Assembly: GCF_012489685.1 (NCBI RefSeq)
Contig: NC_080043.1
Span: 53,218,289 to 53,282,288 of the forward strand
DNA: 64,000 bases
Direction: 5' to 3'
DNA from: Lotus japonicus
Lineage: Eukaryota; Streptophyta; Magnoliopsida; Fabales; Fabaceae
The stretch's first letter is position 1, and the number at the start of each line of letters is the position of its first letter. The notes under the pieces are model-generated. The model ran no database searches. It was not told the origin of the DNA and saw only the letters and a list, made by a program, of their open reading frames with translations. Shown in pieces: positions 34,152 through 44,880 of this stretch. The position numbers were made by a program, and so were the translations under genes.

Positions 34152-34237
34152 GTCGGGTCAGGCGACACAACCAACAGCCACACCAAACGCTGCACCATTG
34201 ACAAAACTGAATGCTCCTTTGAGCACATATTACGCGT
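34152..34237 (+). pseudogene. T2 gag fragment between insertions
   Basis: Eighty-six bases of T2 (SGQATQPTATPNAAP and LNAPLSTYYA in the gag frame) lie between the GTCGG duplication of D and the CGCGT duplication of L6. Confidence 0.7.
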
Positions 34238-36341
34238 TGTAAGACCCGGATAATTTATGCGATTAATTAACTAGTTATTTATCAGCTTAAAAGCGATAAG
34301 TGCTATTAAGCTTAAGTTGATGTGTTTATTATACCTTGAATGTTTATATAGAAATATTTGTATTTGTATAATTATTATTTTCTTCCCTAAAAGAAAAAAG
34401 AGAGTCATGTAAGTTACGTGACTAACATAAAGAAAATATATAAAGTGTGTAATTTAAAACTAATATATATGTAATGAGATAATAACACTTTGTTAACACT
34501 ACTATACTCGATCACTTAAACTTTTTCAAAGTGATCTTAAATTATATCATAGAGTCCCTAATAATTTTTAGGATGATAATTTATCTTCCTAATATTTTTT
34601 TATATATCTATGAGTTAAATCCTACACTACTAAAATTATATCAATACTATTCCCTCAACACCACTATTATACTTTGTATCTTCAGTTTTCTTGCATGCCT
34701 TCTCATCCTCATCGTGACAGAGTACCACGTTCTCCAAGTTTTCTCAAGCATGACACATTAATTGTGTTAAATGAGTTGCCTATTCTCATGACACGTAACT
34801 TCTCCACCTCCTCCTTGCTTCATGAGTCATCACCAACTAAAAAGCTTGACAAAGCAAGCTAATCCTTTAAGCGTTCCACCTCCTCCTTTTCCTCAAGCTG
34901 GACGTGGCAATTGCTGGGTGATTTCTTCACTCCGAAGCATTGAGATTTCATGCTATTTAAGGCAGCAACGTGAAGGCTTCCAAAAAAAAGAACACATACA
35001 AAGCTTTGTTCTCATATACTACTCCTAATAATACTAGTTGTGTAATTAGTTTTTGGTAAAAAATACTTGAGTATATGTCTTTAGTATGAGGAGATTCTTG
35101 AGTTTTGGGGAGCAGAAGTTAGGATCTTGAAGCTTAGCATTATTGAAAGCCATTAATTTTCTAAGGTAAGGGCACTCGGTCTAGACTTGTCTACATGTGA
35201 TTGTGCTATATGAAGCTTGTTTATATGATATTTGTTTGTTTAAACTTCATGATGCAAGTATTGAAATATGAGTATTAAACTTGAAATCATGTTATTATGC
35301 TTTCGCATATAAATTGAATATTGTGATTTATGATAAATTTGAGATGCGAGCGTTGGCACGAGATGCCTTTGCCAGTGGGCAACCGAATACTCAATAAGGA
35401 GTTATTTTTTATAAGTTCGGACTGTGAGGACGACGATTCCGATGTTGTGTTGACTAACCTCATGGCATTCTGCATGTTTTGTTGTGGTTCGGAACAGGTT
35501 AGGTTGAACCATGATATGAAATTCTTCCGGCCATAACGACATATCCGAAGAAGTGGCAATATGAAACCGACGGTGCGTTATTAAGATTAACCCCAATTGT
35601 GGAGTTGTGCGTGGGATTCGATGACGGTGCGTTAGTGTAGACTAACCCCAATCGTGGAGTCGTATTTTGTCTCGCCTTCCTATAAGTCGTTGCCGGCATT
35701 AAAATTAGCATATGCATGAGCATGTAGTCTAACTGGAATCTAGGTGGATTTGTTTATGCTTTTGGGTTTATTACTCTCTATGCTAGTTGTTAAACTGTAT
35801 AACATGAGCCTGAAATTTCAAATGAAGTATTAGGGTAGATGACCTCATTACTATGATGTTATATCAATCTTGCTACATGTTGTAAGTGTTGTTTGAGAGT
35901 TGACCCTTGCTTATTTGATTGTGTGCTGCATGGGCGCCTAACGCCAGAGAATGATAGACCGCGTCGGGATAAAGTACTATATGACTGAGGACGTGATCAA
36001 GGGACGGGCGGATGTCAGGTGTAAAACTATGTTTGTGTCTTATCGATATTATGGTTTTGGGTTAGTACTTCGGGATGACCTGAATATTCTTGTAGGGTTC
36101 GAACCTAACCTGGAGACCTTCGTTTTGTGTTGGCTCAGGAGCGGTCGAACATTAGTTTACCCTTATGTCTTTAAAATTGAAGGGTTTACTTATAATCAAG
36201 GTTTTATTAATAAAATGGAATTATTCAGTCCATTTACTCCTTCAGTTGTCAAGCTATGTTTTAAAAAGTTTTTTTGGCAAACTTCACCCACTTTTTTTGG
36301 AAAGGTTACTAAAGTGACCCTCGAGAAATCGGGGCGTTACA
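34238..36341 (+). mobile_element. Solo LTR L6 (2.1 kb)
   Basis: The 2104-bp insert starts TGTAAGACCCGG, ends with CTCGAGAAATCGGGGCGTTACA-type terminus, and is flanked by CGCGT (34233-34237 and 36342-36346). It contains a TATA-like GCTATTTAAGG (34953), donor-like TAAG|GTAAGGG (about 35166), a 54-bp spaced repeat (35569-35669), GTTGACCCTTGC near 35899 and an ORF from 35951 that runs past the LTR end. No primer site or pol. Confidence 0.88.
35569..35669. repeat. Direct repeat in L6
   Basis: GACGGTGCGTTA...ACTAACCCCAAT(T/C)GTGGAGT occurs twice, 54 bp apart, with a few differences. Confidence 0.75.
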
Positions 36342-37267
36342 CGCGTCGTTAAGCAGACAGATGCGGTACAATATCCACCACCTCCCCGGCGACCTCCGAC
36401 TAATGTTGACACCAATAGGTGGTGTGAATTCCACAAAGCTCTGGGGAAAACCACTAATAATTGTTGGAAGTTGCACCGTGAGATCGACCGCCTGATCAAG
36501 GCGGGGCACTTGACAAATTTCGTTAAGAACAACTCAGGTCAAGAGCCTGCCAAGGCGACTCAAGACAGTAAAGAAAAGAACAAAGAAGTTGTTGAAGAAT
36601 TAGGCGAACCATTAGGTGAATGTGCATCCATTGCAAGAGGATTTGGCGGTGGAGAACTTTCTAGCAAGGCCAAGAAAAGACATGTTGCTGTGGTCCATTC
36701 TGTACATAAAGCGTATGAGGGGGCTTCTTGGTTGAATCATTCCCCAATCACGTTCACTCCACAGGATTTCGCGCATGTCATTCCACATAGCAATGACCCC
36801 ATTGTGGTGACAATCCGGGTTAACAATTACAAGACCAAGAAAGTGTTCTTAGACCAAGGAAGTTCGAAGGACATTATCTATGGCGACGCATTTGATCGCT
36901 TAGGGCTTAAAGAGTCAGACTTAAAACCTTACCCTGGAACTTTGGTAGGTTTCACTAGCGATCGTGTGAATGTTAGAGGCTATGTGGAGATTCCAACTGT
37001 GTTTGGCGAGGGAGAATTTGTCAAATAATTTCAAGTCAAGTACCTTGTCCTTGCTTGTCGAGCAAATTATAACGCATTGCTCGGCCGTAATACACTCAAC
37101 AAACTGTGTGCAGTAATTTCTACCGCCCACTTAACCATTAAGTATCCGGCGTGCAACGGCAAAATTGGAATTTTGCGTGTGGATCAAGAAGCCGCGTGGG
37201 AATGTTACCTCAAGAGTGTGGCTCTCTATGGGAGGAAGGCCGCCAAGGAAAGCCATAAGATCACTGA
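36342..37267 (+). pseudogene. T2 gag C-terminus and aspartic protease
   Basis: RWCEFHKALGKTTNNCWKLH then REIDRLIKAGHLTNFV is the zinc-finger-like end of Tat-lineage gag. The retropepsin domain follows: VVTIRVNNYKTKKVFLDQGS, SKDIIYGDAFDRLG, LVGFTSDRVNVRGYVEIPT. The catalytic D-(T/S)-G triplet reads DQG. A TAA breaks the frame at about 37026, after which the same frame continues (YNALLGRNTLNKL, HLTIKYPACNGKIG). Protease normally cuts the polyprotein. The piece ends at the L7 insertion. Confidence 0.85.
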
Positions 37268-38009
37268 TGTAAGGCCCTAAGTTCAACTTGGAACAAATTT
37301 TATGGAAGTTTGAATAAAATTGAAGTTTTTGGCTATGTTTGATAACTGGCAGATTAGAACTGTCAACTTGTGTGAATTTTTAGAGGGTCTTAACGACTTC
37401 ATTTGGGAACACTTCCTTTATGAGAGTTGTAGCCCTTCAAGTTTAGAAAATTCTCCAAGTGGTTTCGCGTCGATCCGATATCTGTAGCTCCAGATATCCC
37501 CGTTTTAGTGAACGCAGTTCCGGCTGTACTGTGCCAGCAGAATTATTGCATTGTTTTCTTCTAAGTCCGTATTTAATTATGAATTTACCTTTGAGGGCTT
37601 AGGTTTTAGTAAGTTTCAGGTCTGATTAGGTAATTATACTGGTGGGTTAAGGTTGGACTTGGGTCGGGCTTGTGGAAAAACAAAACCCTAGCCCAAGTGA
37701 TGGAGGGTGGGGCGCGAGCTGCTTAGGGTTTGGAGGGGGGGGGAAAGAATTCTTTTCTCATTCTGTTCTGAAAACAGAAGTTGGATACCTCTTACGTGAA
37801 AAACTCAGGAGAGAAAAGAGTGAGAGAGCCTTCCTTTGCACCCTTGAACCGCCGCCGCTCCTAGCCTTGCCACCACCGTCGGACCGTGCGCGAGAGAGAG
37901 AGGACCGTGCGCGAGAGAGAGAGCTGTTTGGGAGAGAGGGAGACTTGGACAGCAAGGAAAGCTATTTCAACCTTCATTATTCTCCTCTTTTTCCAGACCA
38001 AAACCCAAG

Positions 38010-39418
38010 GTAAGGGCTGGTCTTAGGATCTTTTGGGTAGGATAAGGTCATAACATGAGCTTTCTTGAAAAATTGTGATTCTTGCTATGCGATTTCATGA
38101 GGTTAGGGCTGAGTGTTTTTGTTTCTGCGTTTTATGCAGTGAAATTCATGCTTCCAAAGCCTTGTTTGACATGTTTCTACTGTCCAATGTTTCTATGACA
38201 CGATCACATGCTTACTTGCTAATTTTGGTTCATGGAATGTGTGTTCCTAACATGATCAATGTGAAAACTTGAGTTCTGGAATTTCTGGGAGAATATGATG
38301 GTGTTTGGGGACTATATTATGCTTGTGAATATGAAAAGGAAGAAAGAAAAAAATTTGCAAAACCCTAAGGTCTAAAACTTGGCTTGGCCGAACCCAATTT
38401 AGGGGTATTGGACCACTTTTTCTTCCGTTTTCATGTTCATATCGTATGAGTTCTCGTTGGGACAATTTATGGTAAATTATGATGCATGAAATTGTGGATT
38501 TAAATCCTTGTTGAGGTCTTGATGCCATGAAAATTTGTATGCATGCTTGCAAAATTTGCTAAGTGAAGTACTTGCCATAACTTGATGTTTGTGTGATGAT
38601 GAAAGCTGAAATCTTGTGTGACTAATGTGTTGTTTGGGCTGTACTTGGACACATGTGATCAAAGGGAAGGAAAAGAAATGTTTTTGAAAACCCTAAGGGC
38701 TTCCTTTAGGTTCGGCCGAACCCTACTTTTGGGGGTTCGGTAAATTCTTTTCTACCGTTTGATGCACAAGTCTTAAGATACATCACTTGATGATCTTTCT
38801 ACGATTCAAGGTGCATGAGTTGTGAATATTGGTAACAAGGGTCGCTCACCTAGCTGTAATTCCCTTGTTATCGTGAATGGTGCTATTTAATGAGTGCGGT
38901 TAAGCTAAAGACTTAGGGTGACTGACTTAGAGCCTTAAGAACAAAGAGAAAAAGAACTAATATTGTTGTGACTCGCTTGCAAGTGAAATTAATTAATTTA
39001 CGGACATAGGTCGGGTAGACTATGGTCCATGAGAACGATGGGCTTGCACGCGAGGGAGATTTTGGGTCGACTGCGGTCACCCATGATTTTTGTGGATCAT
39101 TGCGGCTCCACGTGTTTGGTTGACTGCGGTCACCGTGATTTTTGTGGATCATTGCGGCTCCACGTGTTTGGTTGACTGCGGTCACCGTGATTACCGTGCC
39201 TCTGCGGAAGCACGAAGATGGCCATGGAAGTGTTTGGCGGGTTGTGCGAAGTGAGGAATCGTTAGGTGACTATCTAACATCTAAAACTTTAAAGAGAAAG
39301 AGAATTATTTCGATAGCGGATGATGTTCATTTATATCCACTGTACTGTATGTTCTTGTTGTTTTCCTTTTAGACCTGACCCTTGCTTGTTTGCTATGTGT
39401 TTACTTGGGGGCGGGTAG
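38010..39418 (+). other. Putative intron within L7
   Basis: Donor-like AAG|GTAAGGG at 38010 and acceptor-like GGGTAG ending at 39418 bracket 1409 bp before the ORF. A second acceptor-like TTTTCCTTTTAG ends at 39372. Inference only. Confidence 0.35.
39092..39191. repeat. 52-bp direct repeat with CACGTG in L7
   Basis: GTGGATCATTGCGGCTCCAC followed by GTGTTTGGTTGACTGCGGTC occurs twice in tandem. Single related units occur in D, E, L3 and L5 LTRs. Confidence 0.85.
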
Positions 39419-39421
39419 ATA

Positions 39422-39823
39422 GTGCTGACTTCACAGTCGTCGGTCCACATTCTGGAGCTGAAACTCCTCAATGAGGAGGAAGACCGAGCCTGGATGGCTG
39501 ACACGTCCGGGATTCGGAGGATTTATGTCGGCGGCGCGGAGTTGACGAGTTATGACGTGTATGGAGGGGTGATGGAGGTCCAGCGCGTACATGGAGGAAC
39601 CATTCGTATGCCCTACGCACCTCCACGATTTCAGATTCCCCAGGATGATGGTTCGAGGGTCTCTTTTGTGGAGCTCGACCCATCTGAAGAAGTAGTGTCC
39701 AAGCCTCAAGCGCCGACCAAGGAGCAGCGGAATGGGTGGCTTGAGGGTTCTGATGGAGACCCTGCCAATCCAGAAGGGAGGGACGCCAAGAAGAGAGTTG
39801 AGGGTATCCTTGGGGCGGAGTGA
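39422..39823 (+). CDS. LTR-embedded ORF in L7 (133 aa, start codon lost)
   Basis: The frame lies after a G-run and TAG, like the others, but the expected ATG reads ATA; a GTG follows at 39422. The product has ILELKLLNEEEDRAWMADTS, RRIYVGGAEL, IRMPYAPPRFQIPQDDGS, VELDPSEE and a charged tail. It aligns with the L3 and L5 ORFs around AW-x2-D, RRIYVG, the G-x2-(M/V)E block and MP-x2-P-x2-F-x2-P-x-D. No known domain is recognised. Loss of ATG suggests this copy no longer makes the protein from that codon. Confidence 0.4.
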   Translation: MLTSQSSVHILELKLLNEEEDRAWMADTSGIRRIYVGGAELTSYDVYGGVMEVQRVHGGTIRMPYAPPRFQIPQDDGSRVSFVELDPSEEVVSKPQAPTKEQRNGWLEGSDGDPANPEGRDAKKRVEGILGAE

Positions 39824-40184
39824 GCTTCGTGCCGAGATATTTTATTTACTTTTTATCAACTCAGTTTTGTAACGGTTGGGGATATTTGAGTACCCTTAAT
39901 TTTGAATAATTGGCCTCGCATGGGCGAGTGTCTCATTTTGCTATTTTATTTCATTTTCGGTTCAAACAGTTTATCTTCTGCTAATAGAACCCACGTTTCA
40001 TTTCATTCTTCGCCCATGATTTATTTATTACAATCAATTGGAGTACAAAGGAGGTTTAACATTCGAGGTTTTCGTAATAATGAATGGTTTGTCATTAATT
40101 AAGAATAATTAATTGAACGACGAAAATTCTTTGTGAAAATGGATATCCGGTTTTCCGTGACGCACGAGAAATCGGGGCGTTACA

Positions 40185-41645
40185 ACTGAGATCTTCCCCC
40201 ATGAAGGTCTCACCTTGGATCCTAGGGATGATACGGAAGATCTTCGCCCTCAACCTGTTGAAGAAACAAAACCTGCAAAAGTGATGGACAAAGTGCTGAA
40301 AATCAAGTGAACAAGAGGCTCGCCTGATCGCCTTGTTGGGGGAAAATTTAGAATTGTTTGCTTGGACGATAAAGGATGTCCTGAGAATTGACCCAAATGT
40401 AATTACGCATAAGCTGGCCATTCGACCGGGGGCCAAGCCTGTTGTTCAGGCGAGGAGGCAGATGGGCGAGGAAAAGGACAAAGCAGTGCAAATTGAAACA
40501 AAAAATCTAATTGAAGCTCAGTTCATTCGAGAAGTGCAATATCCAACTTGGCTGGCAAACGTGGTTATGGTTTGAAAGGCCAATGGGAAATGGAGAATGT
40601 GTACAGATTACACGAGTTTAAACAAGGTGTGCCCCAAAGATTCCTACTCACTTCCAAATGTGGACAAGTTGGTAGATGGAGCCTCGGGAAACGAGCTTTT
40701 GAGCCTCATGGATGCCTACTCCAGTTACAATCAAATTATGATGCATTGCCCCGATGAAGAAAGTACGACATTCATGACAAATCAGACTAACTACTGTTAC
40801 AGAACAATGCCATTTGGTTTGAAAAATGCAGGAGCTACTTACCAAAGCCTAATGGATAAAAATTTTGCAAACCAAGTGGGATGGAATATGGAAGTGTATG
40901 TGGATGATATGATTGTCAAGTCTGCTCTGGCGAGGAACATTGTGAAGACTTGAAGGAAGCATTTGTTCAGCTAAGGAAGTATGACATGAGGCTGAACCCT
41001 GAGAAATGTTCCTTTTGGATTCCAAGAGGGAAGTTCTTAGGATTCATAATCACATCCAGAGGAATAGAAGTAAATCCAGACAAGTGTAAGGCCATTCTGG
41101 AAATGAAGAGCCCAACCAGTGTTCGTGAAGTGCAAAGGCTAACAGGGCGATTGGCCACCTTATCTCGCTTCTTGCCTTTGGCAGGTGATAAGGTTGCCCC
41201 GTTCTTCGCATGTCTAAAGAAGAACTCAACGTTTCAATGGACTGAATCATGTGAGCAAGTGTTCAATAAGTTGAAGGAATTATTGGAAACACCGCCGGTT
41301 TTATCCAAGCCAACTCCGGGTGTTCCTTTGATCCTTTACTTGGCGGTCACTTACGCGGAAGTCAGCACGTTTTACTTCAAGAAGAGAGTAAAAGTTACAA
41401 AGTCATATACTTTGTCAGTCATACCTTACAGGGCGCAGAAGTGCGCTACCAGAAAATTGAAAAGGCGGCCCTGGAAATCTTAAAGACAACAAGGCGTTTG
41501 AGACCCTATTTTCAGAGTTTCCAAGTAAAAGTCAAGACCGACATTCCATTAAGACAAGTATTACAGAAACCGGATATGTCACGGCGACTAGTTAGTTGGT
41601 CTGTTGAGCTATCAGAGCATGATATCCAATACGAGCCAAGGGGGA
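40185..41645 (+). pseudogene. T2 reverse transcriptase and RNase H
   Basis: Tat-lineage RT. Visible blocks: LELFAWTIKDVLRIDPNVIT, HKLAIRPGAKPVVQARRQMG, AQFIREVQYPTWLANVVMV, then a TGA (about 40573) where a Lys codon is usual, KANGKWRMCTDYTSLNK, YRTMPFGLKNAGATYQSLMD and NMEVYVDDMIVKS with the YVDD catalytic motif. After a small frameshift near 40950: MRLNPEKCSFWIPRGKFLGF, EVQRLTGRLATLSRFLPLAG, FQWTESCEQVFNKLKELLET (RNase H start), then RYQKIEKAALEILKTTRRLR and SWSVELSEHDIQYEPRG. Several frame changes and a stop at about 41657 mark it as inactive, but it is the best preserved RT in T2/T1. Confidence 0.88.
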
Positions 41646-42160
41646 CCGTCACAATCTAGAGTTTGATTGACTTTGTTGCTGAAATGACACCTCCCGAGGG
41701 TGAGTGGACAAGCGGTGAGTGGATCCTTTCTGTTGATGGATCCTCAAATGACAAAGGCAGTGGGGCGGGCAAAACCATTGAAGGCCCGGATAAAATGACA
41801 ATTGAACAATCATTGAAGTTTGAATTAAGGGCAAGCAACAACCAAGCAGAATATGAAGCACTAATCGCCGGCTTAAGACTAGCCATTGAATTGGGTTTCC
41901 AAAATCTGTATATCAAAGGCGAATTCACAGTTGGTGGTCAAACAAGTTAGAGGAGAGTATCAAGTAAAGGATCCACAACTTTCCAAGTATTTGGAAATTG
42001 TTCAAAGACATATGATGGAAATCAAAGAAGTCAGAATAGAACATATCCCAAGAAGTCAAAATGAACAAGCAGATGTGTTAGCAAAGCTAGCCAGTACTGG
42101 ACGATTGGGCAATCATCAGACGGTAATACAAGAAACCCTTCCTCGCCCAAGAATTGATCT
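41646..42160 (+). pseudogene. T2 second RNase H (Tat-lineage)
   Basis: FVAEMTPPEGEWTSGEWILS then VDGSSNDKGSGAG, LRASNNQAEYEALIAGLRLA, VRGEYQVKDPQLSKYLEIVQ and EHIPRSQNEQADVLAKLAST form a complete-looking RNase H-like domain with the acidic positions D (VDGSS), E (AEYEA) and D (QADVLAK). A second RNase H after the RT-linked one is diagnostic of the Tat group. One frame change near 41935 splits it. Confidence 0.82.
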
Positions 42161-42605
42161 ACTGGAAATAAAAATAAAAACAGTGAAAGCAATAACAAGA
42201 GGAGAGCCCTCTTGGATGGACCAAATTAAAGAATTTGTGAAACAACCGCCTAAGGATGATAGCTTGAACACAAGAGAAAAAAGAAGAGAAGCTAGTTTCT
42301 ACAACATGGTGGGCGATCAACTACATAGACGAGGAATTATGTCACCACTACTCAAGTGCGTGGACAAAAAGGAAGCTCAGGACATTATGGATTGATTGGA
42401 GTATGTCAAGAAATGCACTAAGTGTCAAATCTTTGCGGATTTACACAAAGCCGCGCCATAACGCTTAACAACAATGATGGCTCCTTGGCCGTTCGCCATG
42501 TGGGGAACGGACATTTTGGGACCATTCCCCGTAGCCAAGGCTCAAATGAAATATATAGTGCTGGCGGTGAACTACTTTACAAAGTAGATAGAGGCAGAAG
42601 CTTTG
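42161..42605 (+). pseudogene. T2 integrase, truncated
   Basis: The N-terminal zinc-binding region (ASFYNMVGDQLHRRGIMSPL; later CTKCQIFADLHK) and the start of the catalytic core (MAPWPFAMWGTDILGPFPVA; YIVLAVNYFTK) are present with frame changes and stops near 42395, 42460 and 42585. The core ends about 42605 after its first Asp (GTDILG). The rest, with the second Asp and Glu, is deleted. The antisense ORF begins overlapping here. Confidence 0.8.
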
Positions 42606-42960
42606 GCGATCCATCTGACGCTTCTTTTCGAAGAGTAACAAAGACATCGTCGCCATAAGGTGCGACATTCAAAAGTAAATCATCATTACAGTTGGTGGCG
42701 GGATTCAACTTGGTGAAACCCTGGGCGTTTAAATGGTGCGAATTCAGACTCCCAATACTACCCCAAACAGAGCGGTACATGCATTTGTCTTCATCCAGAT
42801 GCTCGTTGTACCGCCACTCTGGCGAAGCTAAATGCCCGTTGGAAGACAGAACATAATCGATAGAGCAGGAGGGGCCTGACTCATCTTGAAAGGTGGGGGA
42901 ATCCGAAATTACAACTACAGATGGCGAGGAAACCTTTTCATCCGTTGAAGGAGAAGACAT
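42577..42960 (-). CDS. Antisense ORF in T2 3' region (127 aa)
   Basis: A minus-strand ATG frame follows a TATA-like box 250 bp upstream and a pyrimidine-rich leader. The N-terminus is Ser-rich (MSSPSTDEKVSSPSVVVISD). The middle has SCSIDYVLSSNGHLASPEWR and NEHLDEDKCMYRSVWGSIGS; the C-terminus FTKLNPATNCNDDLLLNVAP, YGDDVFVTLRKEASDGS. No domain or membrane segment is recognised. Antisense reading frames between integrase and the 3' LTR are known in some Tat-lineage elements (Grande), so it may be an element-encoded antisense gene. The last few codons overlap the integrase remnant. Confidence 0.45.
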   Translation of the reverse strand: MSSPSTDEKVSSPSVVVISDSPTFQDESGPSCSIDYVLSSNGHLASPEWRYNEHLDEDKCMYRSVWGSIGSLNSHHLNAQGFTKLNPATNCNDDLLLNVAPYGDDVFVTLRKEASDGSPKLLPLSTL

Positions 42961-43207
42961 TTCAAAGTTGAAACACTATTACTTTTTAAAGACATTCTGG
43001 GAAATTTCATGCAAAAAATAAAAAATGATGGAAGAAGATGAACAGACAATATGAACGAAGAAGAAAAGACACCAAAGCAAGAATGAAAAGAAGAGCAAAA
43101 CAAAGGACTAACGGATGAAAAGTTAAGAGGTTTGGAGAATTATGAGAGTATGAAACTTGAGAGCGGAGGAAGGCGGAGGAAGTTTTGAAAAAGAAGGGAG
43201 GAAGAGG

Positions 43208-43217
43208 GTTTTATAGG
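43208..43217 (-). promoter_or_regulatory. TATA-like box upstream of the antisense ORF
   Basis: Minus-strand GCCTATAAAACC followed by CT-rich sequence typical of a plant 5' leader. The ORF ATG is at 42960. The purine-rich plus strand from 43000 to 43350 has no other feature I can name. Confidence 0.45.
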
Positions 43218-43671
43218 CAAGTGGAAAGGAAAGAGAAGAGTGGGTTTGAAAACTGAAACGACGTGGGAGGAGAGAGAATGAGTGGAAAGAGAAGTGTGAA
43301 GCGTCGGAGAAGAAAGAGAAAGAGGGGGTTTGAAAACTGAAACGACACTCTCCTCCTAAATCCTAGGTTTACACCAAACGAGGCACCTTCCCAAATCGCG
43401 CGTAAATGACAATTGTATTTTATTACCAATGATGGCAATTTTTTGGAAAAACGCGAAGGGTGTGTCAGTGGGAAAGAAGGATGATTGACGTTTGATTCAT
43501 AAACGGCGAAAAGACCGTTGTTTGACTTTTGAAGAAACAAGATGAAGAAAAAACTAAAAAGAAAGAGTAGTTGGCGCACGCCGTTCATGTGGCGGGTCAA
43601 AAGAACTTGAAGACGTTGAAAGACACTTCAACTCTTTAGCATCGAGTTTCGTATCTTGTGGGCTTGTGGGC
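43218..43671. other. T2 3' non-coding region with a duplicated segment
   Basis: GA-rich sequence, including TTTGAAAACTGAAACGAC twice (about 43244 and 43328). From 43609, GACGTTGAAAGACACTTCAA and the following 55 or so bases recur at 43709. The 129-aa minus frame at 43211-43600 is low complexity and is not called. Confidence 0.5.
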
Positions 43672-44130
43672 TGGCGAACGCCACTCACGTGTCACCTCGA
43701 GGAATTTAAGGACGTTGAAAGACACTTCAAGTCATTAGCATCAAGTTTTGTGTCTTGTGGGCTTGTGGACTAGAGCCTGCCTTAACCAAAGCCTGCCCAG
43801 TGTACCCTGATAGCATGGCGGGATTGATCGCGCTTGGATACATGGAGACCATCAAGGTAATGTGGAGGTACTTGCCTGATACGTGGTCCCAAGCTAGCTG
43901 TCAGATTCTTTCCCCTTTTGTCTTATTTGCATAGAGATATGGGTCTCGTAAAACGAGGCCCAAATGTAAGAATATTCTAGATAAGGACCACACCAACTAT
44001 AAAAAGGGGTCATCACATTGTACTATACACCTTTTTTTATCATTAATGAGAATATTTTCTTATTTTACATCATCTTTCTATTTATGCTCTGTTAGGGTTT
44101 ATTGAGAATATTCCCTTATCCCTTAAGTAG
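43672..44130 (+). repeat. T2 3' LTR (right end approximate)
   Basis: Its first 185 bp or so match the truncated 5' LTR (21737-21925). Beyond that only this copy survives, with a good TATA box at 43998 and AT-rich R/U5-like sequence to about 44130. The exact end and target duplication were not resolved. Confidence 0.6.
43998..44007 (+). promoter_or_regulatory. TATA box of T2 3' LTR
   Basis: CTATAAAAAGGGG in CACCAACTATAAAAAGG; start of transcription would be expected near 44030 (TTGTACTATACACC). Confidence 0.6.
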
Positions 44131-44860
44131 ACCTTAGTATGGAACACTCCCCCAAAACAAGACAAAGTATCCACATAAAAACATTTATAATATGGGCAGC
44201 ATGTGAGAGAGCAAAACTAGGGAACCAATCATTTAAGTAAAGGGAAGTGATGACCAAGGTATACAAGACTCTATATACAAACATGCATGACCAAGAAGAT
44301 AAACAAAAATAAAAGTCTATAAAGGAAAAATATGCTAAAAATGCATGAACTAAACTAAGGGTAAGAAATGAACCTCCCTTTCAGCCATCCATGGGGTCAA
44401 TGGGGTGCACTCCACTAGACCTTCAGGCGCTTGAGCGCTATATGAGCTGCTCGAGCGCTACCCACAACTCCAGCTACGTGAAAGACGACGCTTGAGCCCT
44501 AATTCCCGCCCCTCGAGCGCCACTACACCTTTTTTTTGCTTTTCCTTATAAAACTAAACAAAAGATAAAGGTAAAATAGAAAAGGTAAAACGACTAAAGA
44601 TCCTATTTATCAACTTATCAATTCATAACCAATGAATTTAATTAAAATTAAATTCACAAGTTGATTCATTCTAGGTCAGATTGACAAAATTCAAAACCTC
44701 AAATCATGTTATAATTGATTAGGTCACAACAAGCATTAGGTACAAGAACGAATCAGTTAAATTGATAGGTAGGAACAAAAACAGAAAAAAGAAAGACATG
44801 TTAGAGCTAACGCTCAAAGTAACATCTGGCTAGTTCAATTAATAGTAGCAGAAACACAAT
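44131..44860 (-). other. Element A internal region, 5' side (non-coding)
   Basis: AT-rich sequence between the T2 insertion and the primer site. It contains a GC-palindrome cluster at 44425-44515 (GCGCTTGAGCGC, GCTCGAGCGC and GACGCTTGAGCCC variants). No coding domain is recognised. Confidence 0.6.
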
Positions 44861-44878
44861 CCCCGGCAACGGCGCCAA
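44861..44878 (-). promoter_or_regulatory. Primer-binding site of A (tRNA-Asp type)
   Basis: Minus-strand TTGGCGCCGTTGCCGGGG, two bases from the LTR. The sequence TGGCGCCGTTGCCGGGG is the tRNA-Asp-type PBS of Athila-group elements. Confidence 0.8.
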
Positions 44879-44880
44879 TT

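Larger units (their letters stand above)
37268..40184 (+). mobile_element. Solo LTR L7 (2.9 kb)
   Basis: The 2917-bp insert starts TGTAAGGCCCTAAG and ends ATCGGGGCGTTACA, flanked by ACTGA (37263-37267 and 40185-40189). It contains a purine-rich leader (about 37800-37945), donor-like CCAAG|GTAAGGGCTGG at 38010, the recurrent intron blocks (GGGTCGCTCACCTAGCTGTA at about 38839), a 52-bp direct repeat with CACGTG (39092-39191), CCTGACCCTTGC near 39374, a G-rich run, TAG and an ORF (39422-39823). No primer site or pol. Confidence 0.9.
21737..44130 (+). mobile_element. T2: Tat-lineage Ty3-gypsy retrotransposon, nested inside A
   Basis: This element reads on the plus strand: truncated 5' LTR (21737-about 21925), gag (21926-26217 in two pieces, then 34152-34237 and 36342-36535), protease (36660-37267), RT-RNase H (40185-41640), second RNase H (41660-42150), integrase (42150-42605), an antisense ORF (42577-42960) and a 3' LTR (from about 43672 to about 44130). 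Four insertions with clean 5-bp duplications cut it. The 5' LTR is fused to gag with loss of the primer site, and integrase is truncated, so it is dead. I could not find its own target duplication; the outer limits are approximate. Confidence 0.78.

Noticed and set aside
35951..36352. 133-aa ORF in L6 as another LTR gene
   Set aside because: It follows GTTGACCCTTGC as the others do, but runs past the LTR end, has no clear CAG-ATG junction and does not show the AW-x2-D pattern. Kept as uncertain only.
21732..44220. CTAGG as the target duplication of T2
   Set aside because: CTAGG occurs at 21731 and about 44217, but the sequences beside it do not form TG...CA LTR ends.
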